In this document: positions 24,132 through 29,789 of the stretch, one piece after another
Layout: each line of letters opens with the position of its first letter
Numbering within the stretch: the first letter of the stretch is position 1
Assembly: GCA_029858165.1 (NCBI GenBank)
Contig: JAOUFO010000001.1
Location: forward strand, 1 to 29,789
Direction of reading: 5' to 3'
Length of the DNA stretch: 29,789 nucleotides
DNA from: Deltaproteobacteria bacterium
GTDB taxonomy: Bacteria > SAR324 > JACQKK01
Notes under the pieces: generated by a model
Told to the model about the DNA's origin: nothing
The model's input: the letters and a program-made list of their open reading frames with translations, nothing else
Databases searched by the model: none
Translations under genes and position numbers: made by a program

Positions 24132-24581
24132 TGGGAATTTCACCGGGTTGGTTTCTGTGGCGAATTTGGGCGGCCCATACCGTCGGGGGGGGCCAATGGC
24201 GGCGTGTTGCGTCCTTGGGGCTGCTGTCAGGGTGGGTGATGTTTGTGGGATTGGCTGCCTGCCGGAATGGGGCGGCCCCTTCTGCCCCGCCCCCTCCCCA
24301 CGCCCCCCCCTTTTTCCGCCCCCCCGGCCTCCATCCAAAACATCAAACAGGGGGCCTTTCGCTATACCCTGCCGGTGGATGGGATTCCCATGGCATCGGG
24401 CCGGGGTTGCGCCCTGACCAAGCCTGAGGCGGAAACCCAGGCCCAACACGCGGCGGCCTACAATCTGCGCAGTCTGCTGGGTCAGGGAAAATACCAGGTG
24501 GGGTACCGGGGGCTTGTTTTGGTGGCAGACCCCTATGGCCGGGTTTGTTATGAGGTGGAGGCCTATCAAACCAAGAGATAA
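24131..24581 (+). pseudogene. Lipoprotein gene interrupted by a one-base frameshift in poly-C tracts
   Basis: The first frame (24131 onward) starts with an ATG overlapping the preceding stop and encodes a signal peptide with a lipobox, VGLAACRNG, followed by a Pro-rich linker. It then runs into a Gly/His/Pro-rich stretch and stops at 24427. In the next frame a normal-looking sequence begins at about 24336 (IKQGAFRYTLPVDG, then RSLLGQGKYQVGYRGLVLVADP and ending YQTKR at 24581). The switch falls at C8 (24303-24310) or C7 (24319-24325). Removing one C joins both parts into a lipoprotein of about 149 residues, anchored in the outer or inner membrane. The break may be a sequencing error, a true mutation or a phase-variable switch. 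I do not recognise the domain. Confidence 0.65.
24303..24325. repeat. Paired homopolymer tracts C8 and C7
   Basis: C8, T5, CCG and C7 follow one another inside the Pro-rich linker of the lipoprotein gene. Such tracts slip easily in replication and in sequencing. The frame change in the gene maps here. Confidence 0.9.
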
Positions 24582-24945
24582 AAACCGGCCGCTTCTTGGC
24601 CAACCGGGGGTTCTTTGGGTGGGAAGAGAATGAGGGTGTAGGTTGCGGGTTGACCCGCGGCCCGCCATCGGTTAGATTTTTACAACAGAAGAACGTTCCC
24701 TCAACCCATGAGTCCGCCGGAAACCCCAACCTGAATCTTTCAAACAGATGCCGTCAGGCGGTTATCTGCCTGTGACGGACCTTTGTGCCCGGTCCATCAC
24801 CCTTTCCCCAAACAACCGTTTGGCGGGGGCTGACCGGCCCGCCGTGTTGGTTGTCCGGCCCGCCGTGTTGGTTGTCCGGCCCGCCGGGGGGAAGGGGATG
24901 GTCATCCGGCCTCCGCAGGGGGTGCCCCATATAAGGATTTTTCCT
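24582..24945. other. Gene-free leader region with a promoter, a hairpin and a 21-bp tandem repeat
   Basis: No convincing gene lies in these 364 bases. They contain the candidate promoter at 24650-24678 and an imperfect hairpin near 24751-24778 in which CCGTC-AGGC pairs with GCCT-gt-GACGG. They also hold two and a half copies of a 21-bp repeat (ccggcccgccgtgttggttgt) from 24834 to 24886. A frame open from 24748 through the next gene translates the repeat as a Val/Pro/Arg-rich stretch, but it lacks a ribosome-binding site. Confidence 0.6.
24650..24678 (+). promoter_or_regulatory. Candidate promoter of the HTTM two-gene unit
   Basis: TTGACC (24650-24655) and TAGATT (24673-24678) are separated by 17 bases. 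Transcription would start near 24685 and give a leader of about 260 bases containing the hairpin and the 21-bp repeat. Confidence 0.45.
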
Positions 24946-25608
24946 ATGTTTTCTGTAAGGCTTCCCCCCTGGCTTACCGGGCAGCCGGGCTACAACCCCC
25001 CCCGGTTGATCGTAAGGTTTGGCCGAATGGCCCAATGGACGGCCTACCGGGCACCCGGCTGGTGGGAAAAGGCAAAGCCCCTGGTGGTGATGGCGGGAAT
25101 CACCCATCTGGCCCTGGTGGTGTTGCTTTCCGGTGGAAGAAACGCCCTGTTTGATTGGCGGGCGCCAGAAAATCTGGCCTATACCACCTATTTCAACCTG
25201 ACGGACGGCTTCGGGTTTTGGGTGGAGCCTTCCGGGGAAAGCTATATCCGTTATAAAATGTACACCCAGGAAGGCACCGTCAACGAGGGCCATTTTCCGG
25301 ACCCCGATACCGCACCCGGGCTGCGTTATGTGCGGTGGGCCAAAGCAGTCAATCTGGTGAACCGGGGGGATGAATCCCTGCGGGCTTCTTTAAGCCGCTA
25401 CATCGCCGATCAGGTCCCCTCCATGCCCTTTCGGATAAAACTGTATGCATCCCAGTGGGAATGGCGCCTGCCCCACAACCGGTTTCCCCCCAGTTTTGTG
25501 TGGGAGAAAACCGAGGTGGAGGAGACTCTGCTGGGCAACCACAATGGCCTGACCCGCTCCTGGGTTCCGGTGGCCCATGACACACCGGCTGATAAGGGGG
25601 GCCGGTGA
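24946..25608 (+). CDS. Single-pass membrane protein, partner of the HTTM protein
   Basis: The 220-residue protein has one hydrophobic segment (PLVVMAGITHLALVVLLSG, about residues 46-64) after a basic, Pro-rich N-terminus. A hydrophilic domain of about 150 residues follows, rich in Tyr, Trp and Phe (FGFWVEPSGESYIRYKMY, then FRIKLYASQWEWRLP). That domain is expected on the periplasmic side. I know no confident family; the layout resembles small DUF5819-like proteins sometimes found beside HTTM genes. The start at 24946 is fixed by an aagga ribosome-binding site eight bases upstream. Its stop overlaps the GTG start of the HTTM gene by four bases (GTGA), so the two are almost certainly made together. 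Confidence 0.7.
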   Translation: MFSVRLPPWLTGQPGYNPPRLIVRFGRMAQWTAYRAPGWWEKAKPLVVMAGITHLALVVLLSGGRNALFDWRAPENLAYTTYFNLTDGFGFWVEPSGESYIRYKMYTQEGTVNEGHFPDPDTAPGLRYVRWAKAVNLVNRGDESLRASLSRYIADQVPSMPFRIKLYASQWEWRLPHNRFPPSFVWEKTEVEETLLGNHNGLTRSWVPVAHDTPADKGGR

Positions 25609-26558
25609 GAGCTTCCCCACGATGGATTGCCTGGGGCGAAAGCTGGTCCCGGTTTTGGTTTGGCCACCCTTCTCTGGCCACCTTGTCTTTGGTGAGGGTG
25701 GCCACGGGGGTGATGCTGTTTTACGCATTGTTTACTTACACCTTTGATTTGAACGGTCATCTTGGTGGCGGGGGGTGGGGGGACGCCGAGATACTCAAAA
25801 AATATGACACCCTGGCCTGGCCCTATTCCATATATTCCTGGGTTCACAGTGTTTACTGGGTGTGGGCAGTGCATGTTTTGGCCATGCTCATCGCGGCCAG
25901 CTTTATCATGGGGGTAAAGCCCGTTTTGACCGGCGGTTTGTCGGTGGTGTTTTATGGTTCCGCCCTGCACCAGAATCCCGGCGTGGTGGTGGAGATGGAT
26001 CAGGTGGTGCTGATGCTGCTGATTTATCTGACTCTGGCCCCCACCGGCAGCCATTTCGCTGTGCCGTCCCTGAGACAGTCCGGCCCTGGGGGATACCGGT
26101 GGGACCCCCCGGGGAACGATTCCCAATGGGGATCGTTTGTGTTGCGGTTGATGCAAATCCACTTGTGTTTGTTTTATTTTTTTTCGGCTTTAAACCGGCT
26201 GACCGATGAATGGCTGTTGGGCGCCCCCCTGTTGCACCCCCGCCTTGCGGAAAGGGGATACCCCCTGGGGGAAGGGTTTTTACAGGCCCATCCGGCGGCA
26301 GTGGTGATCCTGGCTTTTTCCCTGGTGGTGTTTCAACTGTTCTACGGGGTGTTTATCTGGGGGGACCGGGTGCGTTATCCTCTGGTGGGGCTGGCGGTTG
26401 TGCTTCATCTTGTGGTGGGGCTGGTATGGGGGGATTTGTCCTTTAATCTGATGATGGCAGCCTGGAACTGGGTGTTTCTTCCGGCTGATTGGGTGGAGGA
26501 TGGGAAGGATTGGGCCAAAAGCATGCTGGGCCTGCCCTGGTTTCCTCCTCAGGGATGA
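25605..26558 (+). CDS. HTTM-domain multipass membrane protein
   Basis: The 317-residue protein looks like an HTTM protein, the bacterial relatives of vitamin K-dependent gamma-carboxylase. It opens with the family's first helix after a short cytoplasmic start (SLATLSLVRVATGVMLFYAL). Seven to eight membrane segments follow, including LRLMQIHLCLFYFFSALNRL and LVGLAVVLHLVVGLVWGDLSFN. The DEWLLGAPL segment after the fifth helix fits the family. The C-terminal soluble domain of the eukaryotic carboxylase is absent. Substrate and activity of stand-alone bacterial HTTM proteins are unknown. It starts at GTG overlapping the upstream stop, and a dispersed repeat follows, possibly with a terminating hairpin. 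Confidence 0.72.
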   Translation: MRASPRWIAWGESWSRFWFGHPSLATLSLVRVATGVMLFYALFTYTFDLNGHLGGGGWGDAEILKKYDTLAWPYSIYSWVHSVYWVWAVHVLAMLIAASFIMGVKPVLTGGLSVVFYGSALHQNPGVVVEMDQVVLMLLIYLTLAPTGSHFAVPSLRQSGPGGYRWDPPGNDSQWGSFVLRLMQIHLCLFYFFSALNRLTDEWLLGAPLLHPRLAERGYPLGEGFLQAHPAAVVILAFSLVVFQLFYGVFIWGDRVRYPLVGLAVVLHLVVGLVWGDLSFNLMMAAWNWVFLPADWVEDGKDWAKSMLGLPWFPPQG

Positions 26559-26647
26559 CCCGCCAGGGGTTGCGGCACAACCTTTTTTTCCCCACCCATG
26601 ATCCCCTGGGGGATGGCCCGGGAGTGCCGAAACATAGGATGGGGACT

Positions 26648-26712
26648 CCACATAACTGCCGAAAGCCCCCCTTTTGATAAATAAACGGAAGGGGGGATGA
26701 GAAGAGGCCGGG
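26648..26712. repeat. Dispersed hairpin repeat, copy B
   Basis: This copy repeats the left module of 8-50 almost exactly (cataactgccgaaagcccc, then ttttgataaa) and joins it directly to a remnant of the right module (ggaaggggggatgagaag). This suggests an internal deletion relative to copy A. It contains a perfect 8-bp stem, CCCCCCTT (26666-26673) with AAGGGGGG (26689-26696). It sits after the HTTM gene and before the tRNA promoter. Confidence 0.6.
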
Positions 26713-26743
26713 TAAATTTCCTGATCCGGGTATACATTTTTCG

Positions 26744-26775
26744 TTGACAATTTTCACACTTTGCCCGCTTAATAA
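26744..26775 (+). promoter_or_regulatory. Candidate promoter of the tRNA/rpmG/secE cluster
   Basis: A perfect TTGACA (26744-26749) is followed in an AT-rich patch by TAATAA (26770-26775), about 13 bases before tRNA-Thr(TGT). The spacer is 20 bases, longer than the usual 17, so the -10 assignment is uncertain. The position and the perfect -35 still make a tRNA promoter likely. Confidence 0.45.
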
Positions 26776-26787
26776 TCTTTTGACAAA

Positions 26788-26860
26788 GCTGGCGTAGCTC
26801 AATTGGCAGAGCAGCTGTTTTGTAAACAGCAGGTTGCGGGTTCAAGTCCCTTCGCCAGCT
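26788..26860 (+). tRNA. tRNA-Thr (anticodon TGT)
   Basis: A full cloverleaf is present: acceptor GCTGGCG with CGCCAGC, D arm GCTC...GAGC, anticodon stem GCTGT/ACAGC with loop TTTGTAA (anticodon TGT), T loop TTCAAGT and discriminator T. CCA is not encoded. It is the first gene of the tRNA cluster. Confidence 0.95.
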
Positions 26861-27042
26861 CTGCCGAAGTGCTGGCGGGTTTTAGGGATAAAACAGCCGG
26901 GCAGGGACCTGTTCCAAACCACCCAATGGGTTTAAAACCGGACCCGGCGATGAATCACTCCGGCCGGGTTCGGATGGTTGACCAAAAGAAAAAACGAATG
27001 GTTGACCGAAACAGAATGGCCGGTACAGAATAACGGGCCAGC

Positions 27043-27124
27043 GGGGAGATACCCGAGCGGTCAAAGGGATCAGACTGTAAATCTGACGGCTACGCCTTCG
27101 GAGGTTCGAATCCTCCTCTCCCCA
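27043..27124 (+). tRNA. tRNA-Tyr (anticodon GTA)
   Basis: This is a class II tRNA: acceptor GGGGAGA with TCTCCCC, D stem CCC/GGG, anticodon stem TCAGA/TCTGA with loop CTGTAAA (anticodon GTA), a long variable arm (CGGCTACGCCTTC), T stem GGAGG/CCTCC and discriminator A. CCA is not encoded. Confidence 0.95.
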
Positions 27125-27178
27125 TAGGATTCACGGCTGAAAGCAAACAGCGGTGTGAGGTTGGCCAACAAGGCCTAT

Positions 27179-27275
27179 CCTTAAAAAGGGGCCCCTTAAA
27201 CACAGGTTCCTTAGAAACGGCGGGTTCCTGAATAACGGGATCCTGAAAAACAGGCGGCCCCGCCAAAAACCGGCC
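27179..27275. repeat. Degenerate 15/18-nt tandem array between tRNA genes
   Basis: Six units follow one another with a common core of CC, T(T/G)A, an A-rich middle and a GG-containing end: ccttaaaaaggggcc, ccttaaacacaggtt, ccttagaaacggcgggtt, cctgaataacgggat, cctgaaaaacaggcggcc and a weaker last unit. Unit lengths are 15, 15, 18, 15 and 18. The array fills the gap between tRNA-Tyr and tRNA-Thr(GGT), where related clusters often carry tRNA-Gly. On the minus strand it could encode imperfect five-residue repeats (PVFQD, PVIQE, PVFKG), but no good start is visible. Confidence 0.5.
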
Positions 27276-27310
27276 ACAGCCTGTAGGGGGAAGCCGCACG
27301 TTAAGGCCAG

Positions 27311-27382
27311 GCCCGGGTAGCTCAGTGGTAGAGCGCTTCCTTGGTAAGGAAGAGGTCGGCAGTTCAATCCTGCTCCCGGGCT
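27311..27382 (+). tRNA. tRNA-Thr (anticodon GGT)
   Basis: The acceptor GCCCGGG pairs with CCCGGGC, the D arm is GCTC...GAGC, the anticodon stem CTTCC/GGAAG encloses loop TTGGTAA (anticodon GGT), and the T loop is TTCAATC. The discriminator is T and CCA is not encoded. It is followed by rpmG after 59 bp. Confidence 0.95.
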
Positions 27383-27441
27383 CTCACGAGAAATCACCAA
27401 AAGACATCCAAATTTACCACCCATCAGCAATTCAGGGACAC

Positions 27442-27591
27442 ATGGCAGACACAATTCGGCTCCAATGCACAGAATGCAAGCGGGAAAACTACACCAGCCT
27501 GCGCAACAAAAAGAAAAACCCGCGCAAAGTGGAAAAAAACAAATACTGTAGATGGGATCGCAAACATACCCTGCACAAGGAAAGCAAATAA
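27442..27591 (+). CDS. rpmG: 50S ribosomal protein L33
   Basis: This 49-residue basic protein matches L33 along its length: TIRLQCTECKRENYTSLRNK, then the Lys-rich middle and KYCRWDRKHTLHKE. Zinc-binding L33 proteins carry two CxxC pairs. Here the first pair is intact (CTEC) but the second reads CRWD, so only three cysteines remain and zinc binding may be weakened or lost. It lies between tRNA-Thr(GGT) and tRNA-Trp, a common position for rpmG ahead of secE-nusG. The start at 27442 is the family start; the frame is open further upstream only through the tRNA. Confidence 0.95.
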   Translation: MADTIRLQCTECKRENYTSLRNKKKNPRKVEKNKYCRWDRKHTLHKESK

Positions 27592-27643
27592 TCCGGGCCG
27601 CGGGATCAACCGGATTGCGAATTCCAAAGGCAGGGTGCGTTAT

Positions 27644-27717
27644 AGGTCAGTAGCTCAATTAGGTAGAGCATCGGTCTCCAAAACCGAGGGTTGTGGGTTC
27701 AATTCCCTCCTGACCTG
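27644..27717 (+). tRNA. tRNA-Trp (anticodon CCA)
   Basis: The acceptor AGGTCAG pairs with CTGACCT, the D arm is GCTC...GAGC, the anticodon stem TCGGT/ACCGA encloses loop CTCCAAA (anticodon CCA), the T loop is TTCAATT, and the discriminator is G as expected for Trp. CCA at the 3' end is not encoded. It lies just upstream of secE, as in many bacteria. Confidence 0.95.
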
Positions 27718-27786
27718 CTTACCCGGGGAGCCGGAAAACCAGGCAACATTGCTTTCCAAGTTATCCAAACAGTCAAAGGAGTGCCC

Positions 27787-27978
27787 GTGGGCATTTTTCG
27801 TTCAATCGGAAATTTTTTTTCGGATGTCCAGTCCGAATTCAAACGGGTGACCTGGCCCACCTGGGCCGAAACCAAAAACTCTACCGGGGTGGTGTTGGTT
27901 GTCACCTTGACGGTGGCCGCCATTCTTGGGGGGCTTGACGTGGGATTATCCGAAGCTGTGAAGCTGATCATCAAATAA
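27787..27978 (+). CDS. secE: Preprotein translocase subunit SecE
   Basis: SecE clamps SecY in the SecYEG channel. The 63-residue protein is the short single-membrane-segment form. It has an amphipathic helix with the conserved FFSDVQSEFKRVTWPTWAE, followed by the membrane segment GVVLVVTLTVAAILGGLDVGL. I chose the GTG at 27787 because an AAAGGAG ribosome-binding site ends five bases before it; a GTG at 27781 lies inside that site, and the frame upstream crosses tRNA-Trp. nusG follows by 15 bp. Confidence 0.93.
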   Translation: MGIFRSIGNFFSDVQSEFKRVTWPTWAETKNSTGVVLVVTLTVAAILGGLDVGLSEAVKLIIK

Positions 27979-27993
27979 GCAAGAAGGCACAGC

Positions 27994-28572
27994 ATGACGG
28001 AACAGACCAACATCCCGGATGACCTGAAACACCAATGGTATATCCTCCAGACCTATTCCGGTTTTGAAAACAGGGTAAAACAAACCCTGGAAGAAAAACT
28101 GAAATTGGAAAAACTGGAACACCTGGTGGAAGAAGTGCTGGTCCCCGGTGAAGATGTCACCCGGGTGAAAAACGGCAAGAAGCGCAAAGTGCATGTCATC
28201 TACTTTCCGGGATATCTGCTGATTAAAATGCACCTGACGGATGAGTTGTGGCATGTGTTGATGAACATCCCCAGGGTATCCGGATTTGTGGGGGGCAAAA
28301 GCAAAAATGAGCCCCACCCGTTGGAAGAAAGCGAATTGACCTTCATCCGCTCCCAGATGGATAAGGGGATTGCCCACACCGTGGTGCGCCAGGAGTTTGA
28401 GGTGGGCGAACAGGTGATTGTGATAGACGGCCCTTTTGCCAACTTCAGCGGAAAAGTTGACGAAGTGAACCTGGAAAAACACAAGCTCCGGGTTCTGATC
28501 AGCATTCTGGGGCGGTCCACCCCGGTGGAACTGGATTTTGACAAGGTGAAAACTCACCCGGATAACAAGTGA
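27994..28572 (+). CDS. nusG: Transcription termination/antitermination factor NusG
   Basis: NusG binds the RNA polymerase clamp and links transcription to Rho or to ribosomal protein S10. The 192-residue protein has the NGN domain (about 9-120), beginning WYILQTYSGFENRVK and containing VYFPGYLL-type residues (VIYFPGYLLIKM) and VSGFVGG. The C-terminal KOW domain (about 135-190) contains EVGEQVIVIDGPFANFSGKV. Length and both domains are normal. An aagaagg ribosome-binding site precedes the ATG. It is in the standard secE-nusG-rplK order. Confidence 0.97.
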   Translation: MTEQTNIPDDLKHQWYILQTYSGFENRVKQTLEEKLKLEKLEHLVEEVLVPGEDVTRVKNGKKRKVHVIYFPGYLLIKMHLTDELWHVLMNIPRVSGFVGGKSKNEPHPLEESELTFIRSQMDKGIAHTVVRQEFEVGEQVIVIDGPFANFSGKVDEVNLEKHKLRVLISILGRSTPVELDFDKVKTHPDNK

Positions 28573-28601
28573 TCCACCCGTCAAACACCTGACCGGTTTG
28601 T

Positions 28602-28625
28602 CCCCCATAAATTGGGGGGGGCTTT
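28602..28625 (+). terminator. Possible attenuator hairpin between nusG and rplK
   Basis: CCCCC (28602-28606) can pair with the GGGGGGG run at 28614-28620, followed by CTTTTG. The T tract is short, so this would be a weak terminator or attenuator that partly separates secE-nusG from rplK-rplA. Confidence 0.35.
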
Positions 28626-28706
28626 TGCAGATGTTCGGAGAAGTCAACCCGCAGGCAGATATTCACAATTTAGAAATTGAGAAGCTAACAGAAAGAAGCA
28701 ATCCCC

Positions 28707-29132
28707 ATGGCAAAAAAGATAACCGCATTCATCAAGCTCCAAATTGTAGGCAACAAGGCAACCCCTTCGCCGCCGGTAGGCCCGGCCCTTGGCCCCCATG
28801 GTCTGAACATCATGGAATTCTGCAAGGCCTTTAACGCCAAAACCGCGCACCAGGATGGAACCATCATCCCTGTGGTGATCACGGTTTACGCGGACCGCTC
28901 CTTTACGTTTATCACCAAAACCCCCCCGGCGGCGGTGTTGATCAAAAAGGCCATCAATCTGGAAAAAGGGTCCAACGAACCCAACAAAAAGAAGGTAGGC
29001 AAAATTTCCAAAACCCAGATATCCGAAATCGCCAAAACCAAAATGGTGGATATGAACTGTTTCTCCCTGGAATCAGCCATTAAATCCATTTCCGGCACCG
29101 CCCTTTCCATGGGTGTGGAAATCACCGAATAG
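28707..29132 (+). CDS. rplK: 50S ribosomal protein L11
   Basis: L11 forms the GTPase-associated centre with 23S rRNA. The 141-residue protein starts with the standard MAKKITAFIKLQIVGNKATP and has the Pro-rich PPVGPALGPHGLNIMEFCKAFN linker region. Its C-terminal RNA-binding domain contains TPPAAVLIKKA and ends with the conserved GTALSMGVEI segment. The length is normal. The 134 bp upstream hold the nusG hairpin and a weak purine-rich ribosome-binding site. rplA follows by 24 bp. Confidence 0.97.
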   Translation: MAKKITAFIKLQIVGNKATPSPPVGPALGPHGLNIMEFCKAFNAKTAHQDGTIIPVVITVYADRSFTFITKTPPAAVLIKKAINLEKGSNEPNKKKVGKISKTQISEIAKTKMVDMNCFSLESAIKSISGTALSMGVEITE

Positions 29133-29156
29133 CGCATCAAATCATCAGAGACAATC

Positions 29157-29789
29157 ATGGCTAAGCTGACCAAACGGCAAAAGAATTTTACCCCGCTGAT
29201 CGTTCGCAACAAAAAGCATTCTCTCGCGGACGCGGTGGGAATCATCAAAAAAACGGCCACTGCCAAATTTGATGAAAGCGTGGACCTGGCGGTCAAGCTG
29301 GGGGTGGACCCCCGAAAATCGGACCAGATGGTGCGGGGCACCTGCGAGCTTCCCAACGGCACCGGAAAAAAAGTGCGTCTGGTGGCTCTGACCAAAGGCC
29401 CCAAGGGCAACGAAGCCAAAGAGGCCGGTGCCGATATTGTGGGCGGAGATGACATTATCGCCAAAATTGAGGGCGGCTGGCTGGATTTCGACGTCCTGGT
29501 GGTGACCCCCGATATGATGGGCGCCGTGGGCAAAATCGGAAAAATTCTGGGTCCCCGCGGGTTGATGCCCAACCCCAAAAACGGCACGGTGGCCATGGAT
29601 TTGCCGACAGCCGTGGCCCGCATCAAAGCCGGTCAGGTATCCTTTAAGGTGGACAAGGCCGGGATTGTGCATGTGCCGGTGGGCCGGGCATCCTTTTCTG
29701 ATGAAAAACTGGCCGAAAATGTGCGGGCGCTGATGGAAACCGTGCGCAAGGTAAAGCCTTCCTCGGCCAAAGGGGTGTATCTCAAGTCT
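29157..29789 (+). CDS. rplA: 50S ribosomal protein L1 (3' end cut by the window)
   Basis: The first 211 residues of L1 are present and the frame stays open at the window edge; about 20 residues are missing compared with the usual 230. Domain I and domain II motifs are intact: FDESVDLAVKLGVDPRKSDQ, VRGTCELPNGTGK and GKILGPRGLMPNPKNGTV. L1 binds 23S rRNA and commonly represses its own rplK-rplA transcript through a leader site. It directly follows rplK. Confidence 0.97.
   Translation, partial: MAKLTKRQKNFTPLIVRNKKHSLADAVGIIKKTATAKFDESVDLAVKLGVDPRKSDQMVRGTCELPNGTGKKVRLVALTKGPKGNEAKEAGADIVGGDDIIAKIEGGWLDFDVLVVTPDMMGAVGKIGKILGPRGLMPNPKNGTVAMDLPTAVARIKAGQVSFKVDKAGIVHVPVGRASFSDEKLAENVRALMETVRKVKPSSAKGVYLKS

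Noticed and set aside
24834..24886. CRISPR-like repeat
   Set aside because: The 21-bp units are directly adjacent with no spacers, and no cas genes are present. It is a simple tandem duplication.
24748..24945. N-terminal extension of the HTTM partner protein back to 24748
   Set aside because: The frame is open but lacks a ribosome-binding site and translates a 21-bp DNA repeat. The ATG at 24946 has an aagga site at ideal spacing.

Overview
This window is chromosomal backbone from a Gram-negative (diderm) bacterium with GC-rich DNA full of short G and C runs. It carries genes for outer-membrane assembly and LPS transport (LolD, BamA, Skp, an LptF/LptG permease), a very large NAD-dependent glutamate dehydrogenase, a class 2 dihydroorotate dehydrogenase, and the start of the secE-nusG-rplK-rplA ribosomal/transcription cluster. 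The lolD-bamA-skp-fabZ-Gfo/Idh order and the CT398-type zinc-ribbon protein are typical of deltaproteobacterial-grade lineages (Desulfobacterota, Nitrospinota and relatives). I cannot place it more precisely from sequence alone. I see no phage, insertion sequence or CRISPR array.

Layout. 1-1649: a hairpin repeat, a minus-strand spermidine-synthase-like methyltransferase and a divergent unrecognised protein. 1740-8243: an envelope operon on the plus strand (lolD, bamA, skp, fabZ, a Gfo/Idh/MocA dehydrogenase, an LptF/LptG permease). It keeps the canonical gene order but lacks lpxD, lpxA and lpxB. 8387-12883: the glutamate dehydrogenase. It converges on the zinc-ribbon coiled-coil gene (12911-13798, minus), and both stop codons sit in the loops of two tandem hairpins. 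13858-14273 (minus): promoter, tRNA with anticodon CAT (probably Ile2), a candidate 49-codon small gene and a strong intrinsic terminator. 14279-19958 (minus): uvrD-like helicase, gspE-like ATPase, sulfurtransferase and PPP-type phosphatase, with the first two translationally coupled.

20113-22861 (plus): a structured intergenic region, then pyrD, a universal stress protein and a HisN-type phosphatase. 22858-23337 (minus): an Rrf2 regulator with three cysteines placed like Fe-S ligands. 23577-26558 (plus) is the least explained part. It holds an exported four-cysteine protein coupled to a lipoprotein gene broken by a one-base frameshift in a poly-C region, then a promoter and a two-gene unit (single-pass membrane protein plus HTTM-domain protein). 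26744-29789 (plus): tRNA-Thr(TGT), tRNA-Tyr(GTA), tRNA-Thr(GGT), rpmG, tRNA-Trp(CCA), secE, nusG, rplK and partial rplA. The tRNA-Gly and tuf usually found in such a cluster are absent.

The most interesting leads are the poly-C frameshifted lipoprotein and its exported partner, the HTTM two-gene unit, the stop-codon hairpins between convergent genes, the small gene or RNA behind the CAT tRNA, a dispersed hairpin repeat with at least three copies, and a degenerate 15/18-nt array between two tRNA genes. All functional statements rest on motif recognition and gene order; no database search was possible.
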